Below, one piece after another: positions 1 to 7,941 of a stretch of DNA of 10,446 nucleotides. The stretch spans positions 1-10,446 of the forward strand of contig CAZHMN010000091.1 in assembly GCA_964533705.1 (NCBI GenBank), read 5' to 3'. Position numbers and translations under genes: made by a program. This DNA is from CAZHMN01 sp964533705 (GTDB lineage: Bacteria; Electryoneota; B3-LCP). Below the pieces are notes generated by a model. The model saw only the letters and a program-made list of their open reading frames with translations, was not told the origin of the DNA and did no database searches. The stretch's first letter is position 1, and each line of letters begins with the position of its first letter.

Positions 1-1717
1 CGCCTCCATCCTTGAGCTTCTTTCTGTAACGCCAGATGTAGCTGGGATTGACGTCGTGGCCAATTTTTTTCACCCCGGAGAGGATGCTGACCTGTTTTTG
101 AGGAAATTCGTGAATAATATAGAGGGTTGTGGAAATAGTCACCCCTAAATTCCCCAAAACCAGCACTTTCTCACCCAGGTCCACCCTACTCCGCAGGACG
201 TCGAGGCAACTGACGACATGCGGTAGATCAACGCCGGGCACCTCCGGCTTCGCCGGTTGAGCACCCGTTGCGATGATGGTTACGTCCGGATTCTGGTCTT
301 TTATGAATTGTTCTGTAACTTCTTGATTTGTAACAATTTTACCGCCGTGGAGTTCGGTCATGTAGGCCAGGTGGCTGATCAATCTCATGAATTCTTCATC
401 ACCGCCGGGGCCGTGTGAGGCCGCTTCCATTTGACCGCCCAGCTTTTCAGACCTCTCATACACGGTCACCTCATGACCCTTCTGCGCGGCAATTGAAGCC
501 GTTTGCAATCCTGAAACTCCTCCGCCTACAATCAGAACCCTCTTGGGATTCTTCGTCTTCTCGAATCCGTAGAACCCGTATTCCGGTTCCGTTTCATGCC
601 CCAGCGACGGTCTGACCATACAGTTCAACTCGGCGTCCCTGAAAAGCCTGGCCAGACAGATATTGCAGGCCATGCAAGGCGTGATTTCCCGTTGACGGTC
701 TTCCATGATCTTTCTGGGCAGGAATGGATCGGCGATCATAGCCCGGCAGCTTTCCCAGAAGTCCAATTTGCCCTCCGCAATGGCCTTGTCCGGGATTTCC
801 GGGGTAAAGAGCCGGTAGGCCATTGACACCGGCACATTAACGTTATTCTTCATGCGTTCGGCGATATAGAGCCATGATCCCATGGGACGATCCCGACTGA
901 TGACCGTCTCAGCCGATTCCTGCCAGCCGACGGTGACCGAAAGACAATCTATTCCGGCTCGTTCGGCGATTTTGATGATCTCCAGGCATTCCTCAGGTGT
1001 ATTGCCGCCCCGGTCATCCAATAGCTCTTCGCCGCAGAGCCGAATGATGATGGGGTAATCAGGGCCCACTGCCTTGCGAATCCCTTCAATGATCTCGCGC
1101 ATGAAGCGAGCCCGGTTTTCGACGGATCCGCCGTATTCGTCGGTTCTTCTGTTCGTATATTTCGAGTTGAAATTGGAAATCAAATATCCTACTATACCCG
1201 ATATCTCCACTGCGTCATATCCCGCTTCCTGTGTACGGATCGCCCCCTGGATGTGCTCTTCTACGCTCCGGTGGATGTCTTCAATACTCATCTCCCTGGG
1301 CTCACGAAAACGGGGAATCTTTTGCGGTACCACGGAAGGCCCCACCGTGTAATCCAATTCAACGCCTCCCACACGCCCGCAGTGCATGAGCTGCAGAACG
1401 GCTTTGGCGTCGTATTGATGGATGACATCGGCAATTTTCTTCAAACCGGGGATGAACTTATCGTCCCAGATGCCCATCATACCGACGTAACCCTTGCCTT
1501 CGGCTTTCGGATCCGTATAGGCGCCCTGTGTTGTGACGATGCCCGCTCCGCCGCGAGCTTGCGCCTCCATGTAAGCGATTTCTTTCTCTGAAACGAAGCC
1601 GTCGCCATAATTGAAATTGGTTTCGGTCGAAGCGTACTTAATCCGGTTCTTAGTCTCCATCTTTCCAATGCGGCCCGGGCTGAAGATGTGAGGATACTTT
1701 TTTTCTCCAGGTAACAT
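1..1717 (-). CDS. NADH:flavin oxidoreductase / 2,4-dienoyl-CoA reductase-like Fe-S flavoprotein (3' end off window)
   Basis: A 572-codon open frame runs from ATG at 1717 to the left edge, so the C-terminus is missing; FadH-type enzymes are about 670 aa. The start is supported by AAAGGAGG five bases upstream. An N-terminal Old Yellow Enzyme TIM barrel (about residues 8-335) shows the LQLMHCGR segment (H112) and GYL with Y178, followed by TNRR-DEYGGS-ENRARF. A 4Fe-4S motif has C348, C351, C354 and C366. An FAD Rossmann motif GGGVSG lies at 398-403. A second nucleotide-binding fold begins near 517, with GNLGVT at 522-527. The family passes electrons from NAD(P)H through FAD, 4Fe-4S and FMN to an enoyl or dienoyl substrate, or runs in reverse as an amine dehydrogenase. 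The C-x2-C-x2-C-x11-C spacing resembles trimethylamine dehydrogenase more than E. coli FadH (C-x2-C-x3-C). The substrate cannot be named; unsaturated acyl-CoA is one option. It appears to be a separate transcription unit from the secreted-protein genes. Confidence 0.92.
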   Translation of the reverse strand, partial: MLPGEKKYPHIFSPGRIGKMETKNRIKYASTETNFNYGDGFVSEKEIAYMEAQARGGAGIVTTQGAYTDPKAEGKGYVGMMGIWDDKFIPGLKKIADVIHQYDAKAVLQLMHCGRVGGVELDYTVGPSVVPQKIPRFREPREMSIEDIHRSVEEHIQGAIRTQEAGYDAVEISGIVGYLISNFNSKYTNRRTDEYGGSVENRARFMREIIEGIRKAVGPDYPIIIRLCGEELLDDRGGNTPEECLEIIKIAERAGIDCLSVTVGWQESAETVISRDRPMGSWLYIAERMKNNVNVPVSMAYRLFTPEIPDKAIAEGKLDFWESCRAMIADPFLPRKIMEDRQREITPCMACNICLARLFRDAELNCMVRPSLGHETEPEYGFYGFEKTKNPKRVLIVGGGVSGLQTASIAAQKGHEVTVYERSEKLGGQMEAASHGPGGDEEFMRLISHLAYMTELHGGKIVTNQEVTEQFIKDQNPDVTIIATGAQPAKPEVPGVDLPHVVSCLDVLRSRVDLGEKVLVLGNLGVTISTTLYIIHEFPQKQVSILSGVKKIGHDVNPSYIWRYRKKLKDGG

Positions 1718-1775
1718 CAAGCCTCCTTTCAAGGGGCGGATCAAAAGTTCCCGCTTTCACTTTTAATTCCTTAAT

Positions 1776-1803
1776 AATTTACCAAAGTTGATGAAAAATG
1801 CAA
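1776..1803 (-). promoter_or_regulatory. Candidate promoter for the flavoprotein gene
   Basis: Read on the minus strand, TTGCAT (1803-1798) is followed after 16 bases by TAAATT (1781-1776), about 55 bases before the ATG at 1717. It lies downstream of the terminator that ends the preceding minus-strand gene, where a new promoter is needed. The match to a sigma-70 consensus is only partial, so this is a suggestion. Confidence 0.3.
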
Positions 1804-1870
1804 GCGATTTCTTCCCGAAATGGAAATCGGAAAAGAAGACCTCCTTCAGTGAACCCGTTATTGAGACAAA

Positions 1871-1897
1871 AAGGGGCATGCAATACACATGCCCCTT
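1871..1897 (-). terminator. Intrinsic terminator of the 817-aa secreted-protein gene
   Basis: A perfect 10-bp inverted repeat (1871-1880 AAGGGGCATG with 1888-1897 CATGCCCCTT) encloses a 7-base loop. On the minus strand the stem runs into five T residues and then GTCTC. It starts 22 bases after the stop codon of the minus-strand gene at 1919-4372, the expected position. It separates that gene from the flavoprotein gene. Confidence 0.85.
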
Positions 1898-1918
1898 CAG
1901 AATTTCTGTTTCCCAGGA

Positions 1919-4372
1919 CTATTTCAGAAACAGCATCTTTTTCTCAATGGATTTCCCGTCCGCCTCCAAGCGGTAGATGTAAACGCCCGAAGCAAGATCA
2001 CCGGCATTAAAGCTAACCGTGTGAACGCCGGCCGTGTAAGATCCATCCGCCAGAACGCGAACTGTGCGTCCCATCAAGTCGAACACACTCAGTTTGGCCG
2101 CGCCGGCCTTCTCCAGCGAGAAGGTGATTGAGGTGGCCGGGTTGAACGGATTGGGCGTGTTCTGATACAGCGCAAATACCGCTGGTTGTGGGGTGACGGT
2201 TGGTTCTTCGACGCCAACGATAGGTTCAAACACCGCACGGACGTAGAAATCGTAATCCGAGGGCTGCATGCCCGTTCCGAAGTCAGCGAAGAAGTGGCCC
2301 TCTCCGTGAATGATCTCGTCATCACCGTAGATATGGGGCTCGCCCAGATCATTCAGCACTTCGTAGAAGACCCAGAAGTCCGTCCGTGTATCCTGCAAGA
2401 AGCTGATTCCGGTAATGTCGAAACTCTGCCAGGCCGGGAATACCTGGGTGACGCTAGCATCCCATTGCGTAACTTCCGGCCCCGGCGTCGTTGCTGTGCC
2501 CGGTTCGTAAATGTGTATCCGGATCGTTCCCGGCTCGCGGAACAGGGCTTTCAGCGACTGGCCGTTCATGTTGAAGTCAATCCCGTCATCTTCGGGTGTA
2601 TAACGGACGTAGATGCCTTCTCCGGTCATGAAGTTGAAATAATAGATGCTCGGCTCCCAGCTATACTGGCGGTTGTCGTAACCGAATTCCAGGACATTGC
2701 TGGGGGTGATTTCAACCAGACCCGCTTTGGTCGTGTCGTTCGACAGGTTTTCATCGCCGGTAAGTTGGGTGAAGGCATCTACGAAGTAGGAGCCAACTAA
2801 CGGCGTTTGCCAGGACCACTCCTTCATGACCATGCCGCCTGAGGGAACGGTGGGCCAGGGGATTAAGGGAGTTGGAGAACCATAATCAACTCGCCAGAAG
2901 GTAGGAACTGAACCCTGATTATTCAAGCCCAGATTGTGTACTTCCACTGAGCAGTAGAGACTGTCGAAATAGGCAGAAGTCGGCATGGGTACGTGGAGTT
3001 TCTGCGCAGATACGTCATTCTCAAGCGATGAAGTATACACCACCTCGAAGTCGTCCACGAAGAGACCCTGGCCGAAGTAGTTGTCCGGATCCGACTGGAA
3101 GAGGATTCGAACCTGGACTTCGTAACCCATATAAGGGCTCAGATTGACAGGTTCACCCACATATTCGGACCATAGGGTGTACGGATCCGGCAGGGTAGTC
3201 CAGACGTAGTTGTCGCCGCCGGGTTGACCCCAGGGGTTGGAGTAATAGTACCAGCCGTAAGCCCCACCGAGAGGTTTGATCTGAACGGTCCAGTTATCCA
3301 GATTGGGGAAAGGATCCGGATCATTGACATTGATCGTACCGCGGATGAAGAAATCAGCCAGAACGCTGCCCGAATCGGGATGGTAAGATGTCAAGTCAAT
3401 GACCGGCGATACCAACGCGTTGAAGATGTCGGGAATATAGCTCCCCGCTCCATTGGACATTTCCATCACGTGCGTCGGCGATGGCGGCAAGGGTGTCCCC
3501 GGTTCTGACAGATGCCAGAAATTGCCCGTCGGCGGAATACCCGGTGCGGGAACCAGGTCGCTGGGGACGGCGACGCCTTCCGCGTTGTTCATCAGATAAC
3601 GATTCCCACCCTCCGCGATCAGGATATTGTCAACGAACATACCCGTCAGATCGGGATCATCGCCCGTGCACCAGACCGGATCGGAACAGAGAGCGAAGCG
3701 AATTTTGACCGTGGAAGTCGTATAGCCGGTTAGACTTGCGGAAGCATCAACCCAGGTTCCCGGCCTCGTTCCACCTGAAAATCCGCCCCAGCCGGCGATA
3801 CCTTCGCCCATGCCCCACTCTTCACCGAAGCTATACATGCTCTGGCAAGTGTAGGCCGGTGTATCCATGGTGAGGACGTCCCAGTTCGCCCCGTCATCCG
3901 TGGAGACCCAGACATTACAGCCGTCCCAGCCATCCCATGGCGGAGTGGCACCTGCTGGTTCCTCCACTGCATAGAATAACGCAAAACTCAGGGTTGGATT
4001 CGTAGCACCTGATAAGTCCAGGGTAGGGCTGACCAGGTATTGCAGCCAGTGGTTGTCATATCCACCGAGTGTAGAATCACCGGCCCACCAGGAAAGGCCG
4101 CTGCTTCCGTAGGCGTTGTAGTCATCCACGTGCCAGGAGCTGACGTCGGTCAGATCCATGAATTCCCATCCGACACCGCCCGATTCGAAGTCGTCGAAAA
4201 AGATAACCTCATCAGTCTGGTCGATGACGGGTCCCGGTGCCTCAGGAATCAGCGGATTGTCTACAGCGATTGCCCCATCATGGACTGGGCCTATGGCAGC
4301 CGTTTTTGCCCAGCTTTGCACTGTAAAGACCAACGCTACAGACAGGAAAATCCACATCGTTTTTCTCAACAT
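1919..4372 (-). CDS. Large exported multidomain protein with T9SS type A sorting domain (paralogue 1)
   Basis: 817 aa, exported. The start is supported by GGAGGA seven bases before the ATG. Residues 1-22 form a signal peptide (MLRK, hydrophobic core, likely cleavage after SWA). Residues 57-255 look like a jelly-roll/MAM-like beta sandwich of the kind found in immune-inhibitor-A-like secreted proteins (FFDDFESG near the start, FVDNILIAEG at the end). Residues 258-447 are a second, diverged copy ending FVDDFEVVY. Residues 452-556 resemble a CARDB-like Ig domain (NDVSAQKL... LSNDTTKAG). Residues 558-718 are a further beta domain. Residues 733-817 are the T9SS type A sorting domain (QNTPNPFNP, then VFDLMGRTVRVL, SGVYIYRLEADG and a basic end). 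Cysteines are at 152, 176, 229, 235 and 474. I see no protease or glycosidase catalytic motif. The likely role is structural or adhesive at the cell surface. It is a tandem paralogue of the next gene upstream. Confidence 0.88.
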   Translation of the reverse strand: MLRKTMWIFLSVALVFTVQSWAKTAAIGPVHDGAIAVDNPLIPEAPGPVIDQTDEVIFFDDFESGGVGWEFMDLTDVSSWHVDDYNAYGSSGLSWWAGDSTLGGYDNHWLQYLVSPTLDLSGATNPTLSFALFYAVEEPAGATPPWDGWDGCNVWVSTDDGANWDVLTMDTPAYTCQSMYSFGEEWGMGEGIAGWGGFSGGTRPGTWVDASASLTGYTTSTVKIRFALCSDPVWCTGDDPDLTGMFVDNILIAEGGNRYLMNNAEGVAVPSDLVPAPGIPPTGNFWHLSEPGTPLPPSPTHVMEMSNGAGSYIPDIFNALVSPVIDLTSYHPDSGSVLADFFIRGTINVNDPDPFPNLDNWTVQIKPLGGAYGWYYYSNPWGQPGGDNYVWTTLPDPYTLWSEYVGEPVNLSPYMGYEVQVRILFQSDPDNYFGQGLFVDDFEVVYTSSLENDVSAQKLHVPMPTSAYFDSLYCSVEVHNLGLNNQGSVPTFWRVDYGSPTPLIPWPTVPSGGMVMKEWSWQTPLVGSYFVDAFTQLTGDENLSNDTTKAGLVEITPSNVLEFGYDNRQYSWEPSIYYFNFMTGEGIYVRYTPEDDGIDFNMNGQSLKALFREPGTIRIHIYEPGTATTPGPEVTQWDASVTQVFPAWQSFDITGISFLQDTRTDFWVFYEVLNDLGEPHIYGDDEIIHGEGHFFADFGTGMQPSDYDFYVRAVFEPIVGVEEPTVTPQPAVFALYQNTPNPFNPATSITFSLEKAGAAKLSVFDLMGRTVRVLADGSYTAGVHTVSFNAGDLASGVYIYRLEADGKSIEKKMLFLK

Positions 4373-4403
4373 AGTACTCCTCCATTTTTTTAAGTTGTTT
4401 GCT

Positions 4404-4415
4404 TACGTTAACGTA
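4404..4415. promoter_or_regulatory. 12-bp perfect palindrome, possible operator
   Basis: TACGTTAACGTA is a perfect inverted repeat 31 bases upstream of the ATG at 4372 and just downstream of the candidate -10 element. A dimeric regulator could bind here, but there is no sequence evidence for which one. A chance occurrence in AT-rich intergenic DNA is possible. Confidence 0.25.
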
Positions 4416-4434
4416 TTCGAAGCTTCTGATTCTA

Positions 4435-4463
4435 AATTTACACGGATGATGAGGGATTTGCAA
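4435..4463 (-). promoter_or_regulatory. Candidate promoter of the 817-aa secreted-protein gene
   Basis: On the minus strand TTGCAA (4463-4458) is separated by 17 bases from TAAATT (4440-4435), which extends to TAAATTTA, one mismatch from the Bacteroidota -7 element TAnnTTTG. It lies in the 145-base gap between the two paralogues. I see no clear terminator in that gap, so read-through from the upstream gene is also possible. Confidence 0.35.
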
Positions 4464-4517
4464 GGATAAACTAATCAAATTAATAAAAAGTTGTAGTCAG
4501 ACAGAAGATTCTCAAGG

Positions 4518-6887
4518 TTATTTTAACAGAACCACTCTCTGAGTTTCCACAATGTCCCCAGCCTCAAAACGCAGCCAGTAATTTCCAGATGGCGCTCCTT
4601 CGGCGTTCCACTGAATGGAATGAACACCGCTATTGAGGCGTTCATTCAATAATACGGCGATTCTCCTCCCCAATGCGTCGAACAAGTCAAGTTGCACAAG
4701 ACTCGATGAAGGGAGGGCAAACGTGACGTTGGTCGCGAGGTTAAAGGGATTAGGATAAGCGGGTAGCAGCGAATAGACGAGGTTCTGGGGATTCGGCTTC
4801 TCGGGATTCACGGGAGTCGTACCGGTCAGAATCGCCCTGATATTGAAGTTGACGATCGTCGAATTGGCGTCCTGACCGTCGAAGACGAAGAAATGGCCGG
4901 GAACAAAAGAGTCGTCAATATAACCGGTGATATGAGGTGTATAATCATCCGAGGTGATTTCCAGCCACACCCAGAAGTCGGGATGCCCACCCTGCAAATA
5001 GGATACGTCAGTGATGTCGATTTCCGCCCAATTGGGATATAGACTTCCAGCATCTATGGTCACGGAGCGGCTGTAAATCTCAGCACCCGGGCTGGTCGGC
5101 GAACCAGCGGAGAATATATGCAAATTGAAAGTTCCCTCTGAGTAGAACACTGCCTTGATTATTTCACCGTACAAAATCCCCGGGATGCCATCCGCCGCGG
5201 GTGTGAAGAAGACCATCGGGCCGCTGCCCTGCGGAAAGTTAAATGTATAAAATTCCGGCATGTAGGTTATCTGCCGGTGGTCGTAGCCGAATTCAAACAC
5301 ACCCACTGGAGTCACTTCAACGGTTCCGGCCAGGCTGGTATCGTTGGATTGATCCTCGTCTCCAGAAAGCTGGGTATATGCCATGAAATTAAACTCACCA
5401 ACGGATGGGGGCGTCCAGATAAAACTGCGGCTGACCGTCTCCCCCGCTCCGATATCCGACCAGGGAATCAGGGCGGTTGGAACGCCATTCACTGACCAGA
5501 AGGCAGGCACCTGGTTCTGATTTTCGGTGCCATAATTGACCAGATCGAGGGTGCAGTTGACCGAATCCTGATCTTCATAGGTCGGAAAGGGGATGATTAA
5601 TCTGTGAGCTCCGACATCATTTTCGGGGAGAAAATTAGAAAGCAGTAATACATCGTCAATAAAGAGCCCCTCGCCCTGTCCCCCGTCGTTGTTATCGTCC
5701 GTAACCACTCGAAAGCGGATCTGGATTTCCTGGCCGGCCCAGGGCGTCAGATCAATGTTGTCGGTCGGCAGTCCGTCCCAGTAGCCGTTAGTTCTTTCCA
5801 CCCACGACAACTGCGATCCGTTGTGAGCCCAGTCATAAACCAGCGGCGTCCAAACCGCGCTGCCGGCCGGAGCCACTTCAATGTAATAGTAGTCGTCCAG
5901 GTAATCGTCGTTATCGCCGTCCGCGTCGGGCATGTCGCAGTAAACCCAGTAGCTCATCTCCGTTCTCATATCCACAGGAATCGAAATCGGAGGAGAAATC
6001 AGCGCATCCGAGAGGAGCGGTTGGTCATCACAGGTCCAGCTATGCGTCTGGCTGTGATAGCTCTCCTCGGTTAAAACCCAGAAATCCCCGTAGGGTTCGC
6101 CGGTAGATGAAGTAAGGTCGTCAGGGTAAAACTGATCTGGCTCAAAATTTGAAAGATAGAGTGTCTGACCGTCTCTGACTTCAATATTGTCAACGAAAAA
6201 ACCGATCAGGGAAGGATTGTCCGAAGTACACGTTGCTTCATCGCTGCAGAAGGCGAATCGCAGTTGGAAGTTCGCCATTGCGTAGGCGGAGAGGTCAAAG
6301 CTGGCATCCACCCAGCCCCCGGAAGAACCCGCCCAGCCGGGGATGCCCGTCCCCATCTCCCAGCGCCAGCCAAAGCTGTAAAGACTCTGGCAGGTATAGG
6401 CCGGATAGGTGGGTTGTAATACCTCCCATACGTTACCCCCGGTTACCGAAGCCCAGACATTGCAGCCATCCCAGCCGTCGTACGCACCCCAGGTGCTGGG
6501 AGACTCAACAGCCCAGTAAACCCGACAGGTCAGAACTGGATTGCTCGTCCCGAATAGGTTGATCGGCGGGCTGATTAAATACTGAAGCCAATTATTCTCA
6601 TATCCGACTAATAAAGTGTCCGCGCACCACCAGGATTGCCCGCTGTAAGCGTTGTAGCTGTTACGATGCCACATGGCACCGGGATCGGTTAGATCCACAC
6701 CCGTCCATCCACCCGCGCCGTACTCGAAGGTTTGATAGTAGAGCACGCTGTCTTCATCAACTCCATCCGTATCTCCGCCCATCCTCTGCCATGTGGCAAG
6801 GTTCAGAGGGATTTCGGCTCTTTCTGCCTGCAAAACCTGAGTTAGAGCCAAAAAAATAAAGAAAGCCGATAGGTATTTCACTTTCAT
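4518..6887 (-). CDS. Large exported multidomain protein with T9SS type A sorting domain (paralogue 2)
   Basis: 789 aa, exported. Residues 1-21 are a signal peptide (MKVKY, hydrophobic core, likely cleavage after LQA). The domain order copies the downstream neighbour: first jelly-roll/MAM-like domain about 50-238 (YQTFEYG ... FFVDNIEVRDG), second copy about 243-418 (LFIDDVLLLS), CARDB-like Ig about 422-526 (PENDVGAHRL ... QSNDTSLAG), beta domain about 530-688, T9SS type A sorting domain about 706-789 (PAYPNPFNLATNVTF, LFDALGRRIAVL, SGNYWLRFEAG). Cysteines 142, 166, 214, 220 and 445 match those of the paralogue in order; 88, 121, 286 and 317 are extra. An acidic Asp-rich stretch (321-332, DADGDNDDYLDD) could bind calcium. 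No catalytic motif was recognised. The Shine-Dalgarno is weak for this ATG. The two genes look like an old tandem duplication. A surface or extracellular structural role is inferred. Confidence 0.87.
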   Translation of the reverse strand: MKVKYLSAFFIFLALTQVLQAERAEIPLNLATWQRMGGDTDGVDEDSVLYYQTFEYGAGGWTGVDLTDPGAMWHRNSYNAYSGQSWWCADTLLVGYENNWLQYLISPPINLFGTSNPVLTCRVYWAVESPSTWGAYDGWDGCNVWASVTGGNVWEVLQPTYPAYTCQSLYSFGWRWEMGTGIPGWAGSSGGWVDASFDLSAYAMANFQLRFAFCSDEATCTSDNPSLIGFFVDNIEVRDGQTLYLSNFEPDQFYPDDLTSSTGEPYGDFWVLTEESYHSQTHSWTCDDQPLLSDALISPPISIPVDMRTEMSYWVYCDMPDADGDNDDYLDDYYYIEVAPAGSAVWTPLVYDWAHNGSQLSWVERTNGYWDGLPTDNIDLTPWAGQEIQIRFRVVTDDNNDGGQGEGLFIDDVLLLSNFLPENDVGAHRLIIPFPTYEDQDSVNCTLDLVNYGTENQNQVPAFWSVNGVPTALIPWSDIGAGETVSRSFIWTPPSVGEFNFMAYTQLSGDEDQSNDTSLAGTVEVTPVGVFEFGYDHRQITYMPEFYTFNFPQGSGPMVFFTPAADGIPGILYGEIIKAVFYSEGTFNLHIFSAGSPTSPGAEIYSRSVTIDAGSLYPNWAEIDITDVSYLQGGHPDFWVWLEITSDDYTPHITGYIDDSFVPGHFFVFDGQDANSTIVNFNIRAILTGTTPVNPEKPNPQNLVYSLLPAYPNPFNLATNVTFALPSSSLVQLDLFDALGRRIAVLLNERLNSGVHSIQWNAEGAPSGNYWLRFEAGDIVETQRVVLLK

Positions 6888-6951
6888 CGTCTACTTCGGG
6901 CTGGAATTTGGACTTCGAGCCATTTCGGGAGGTCCTGAATAGGGATAAAAC

Positions 6952-6980
6952 AATATAGCACCAAAATTATCAAAAAGCAA
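6952..6980 (-). promoter_or_regulatory. Candidate promoter of the 789-aa secreted-protein gene
   Basis: On the minus strand TTGCTT (6980-6975) is followed after 17 bases by TATATT (6957-6952), giving a leader of roughly 60 bases before the ATG at 6887. The -10 match is good and the -35 match poor. It lies in the AT-rich gap after the last gene of the shell-protein operon. Confidence 0.35.
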
Positions 6981-7001
6981 GTGCAGATTTTTGCATGGGA
7001 A

Positions 7002-7388
7002 CTAAAAAATGCTGCCGATAATAAATCCCACAACGATGCCCATAAGAAATACGACAGTTAGAACTCGATAGTTTAGAATCTCTTTTGCATAGCCGCGCTT
7101 GACCGCGAAGGCTGATAGAATGTATCCTATTCCGTTGAGAATCCAGAAGAGGGGAAGCGATATAACTTTCACGATGAGCGGGCCGATAAAGGGGATGAAT
7201 GCGACTAAAGTCATTAGCCCTGCGAAGGCATTCGTCAGAAAGCCGAACAGAGTGACGGAGATGGCGATTACTTTCTTATCCACACCAAAGCGGATTCCCA
7301 ATACTATGAATATGGCAATGATTATCCATAGCAGTACGATCTTCAAAATTGGGCGGACGACCGCCTTGAAGTGCCTTGGGGTATTCAT
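7002..7388 (-). CDS. Small four-helix integral membrane protein in the BMC operon
   Basis: 128 aa from ATG at 7388. An in-frame TTG at 7394 would add two residues, but the only Shine-Dalgarno-like AGGA sits 10 bases before the ATG and just 4 before the TTG, so the ATG is preferred. The protein is very hydrophobic, with probable transmembrane helices at about residues 14-33, 40-66, 69-96 and 108-127, separated by short basic loops (GVDKK, KRGYAKE). It has no cysteine and no recognisable catalytic motif. I do not recognise the family. It starts 28 bases after the stop of the second BMC-H gene on the same strand, so it is probably co-transcribed. A substrate or product channel, or an anchor for the compartment, are guesses from position only. 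Confidence 0.75.
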   Translation of the reverse strand: MNTPRHFKAVVRPILKIVLLWIIIAIFIVLGIRFGVDKKVIAISVTLFGFLTNAFAGLMTLVAFIPFIGPLIVKVISLPLFWILNGIGYILSAFAVKRGYAKEILNYRVLTVVFLMGIVVGFIIGSIF

Positions 7389-7416
7389 CTGCAACGGATC
7401 CTGACGGCGAGAATGA

Positions 7417-7923
7417 CTACTTTGGCGGGTAAAGTTTTCGCAGCTCTCTTAAAAGCTGCTCCTTTCCGGCTGTTGATATTTCCCGGCCGGTGAGCGGGAA
7501 TCCTTCAATTTTACGCGCTAATGCGCGCAATTCTCTTACCGGGCGATCTTCCAGGAGAGGCTCAGTTCGGGCGGCACCTCTACTAACCTTTTTCCTCGCT
7601 GAGACGCCGCCCCCCTTGGCCCTATAAAGTAGGAGATCCTCAACTTCGTTGTGAGGACGCGGAATAATATGCGTAGAAATGAGTTTCCCAACTTTTTCTG
7701 CTGCGCGTGCGCCGGCATCAACGGCGGAACGTACCGCGCCCACTTCGCCGATAACCTTGATCGTGACCAAGCCCCCCGTCGTCAGTTCCTTGTCGAGCAA
7801 CTTCACTTTGGCGGCTTTGACCATCGCATCCGCAGCTTCAATGGCGCCCACCAGACCGCGCGTTTCGATCAAACCGAGAGCGCGTTCGCCCGCGGGCGGC
7901 TTACCCTGAATAGTTGGACTCAT
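7417..7923 (-). CDS. BMC-H microcompartment shell protein with SAP-like C-terminal extension
   Basis: 168 aa. Residues 15-97 are one BMC domain (ALGLIETRGLVGAIEAADAM, GEVGAVRSAVDAGA, HIIPRPHNEVED), the hexamer-forming shell subunit of bacterial microcompartments. The loop expected to line the hexamer pore reads ELTTGG (46-51), unlike the usual K/R-I-G-S/G-G. After the BMC fold comes a basic Gly/Arg/Lys linker (about 101-120), then about 40 residues (127-165: PVRELRALARKIEGF, then GKEQLLRELRKLYP). This has the helix-loop-helix pattern of SAP, HeH or Rho-N modules, an inferred resemblance only. Most BMC-H proteins are 90-105 aa, so the extension is notable. It is 18 bases downstream of the canonical BMC-H gene. 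A poor purine-rich site (AAGAAGAAG) precedes the ATG, so translational coupling is plausible. Confidence 0.93.
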   Translation of the reverse strand: MSPTIQGKPPAGERALGLIETRGLVGAIEAADAMVKAAKVKLLDKELTTGGLVTIKVIGEVGAVRSAVDAGARAAEKVGKLISTHIIPRPHNEVEDLLLYRAKGGGVSARKKVSRGAARTEPLLEDRPVRELRALARKIEGFPLTGREISTAGKEQLLRELRKLYPPK

Positions 7924-7941
7924 TACGTCTTCTTCTTGGCT

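Noticed and set aside
2186..2800. 204-codon plus-strand open frame inside the 817-aa secreted-protein gene
   Set aside because: It is antisense to a gene with a signal peptide, coherent beta domains and a T9SS domain. Its product has no recognisable motif and low-complexity Arg/Val composition typical of a shadow frame.
4373..4517. Terminator between the two secreted-protein genes
   Set aside because: No GC-rich hairpin followed by a T run could be found on the minus strand; only the short palindrome at 4404-4415 was seen.
6966..6998. Possible terminator after the membrane-protein gene (CAAAAA/TTTTTG inverted repeat)
   Set aside because: The stem is only six A-T-rich pairs around an 11-base loop, too weak to call as an intrinsic terminator; the T run may be coincidence in AT-rich DNA.
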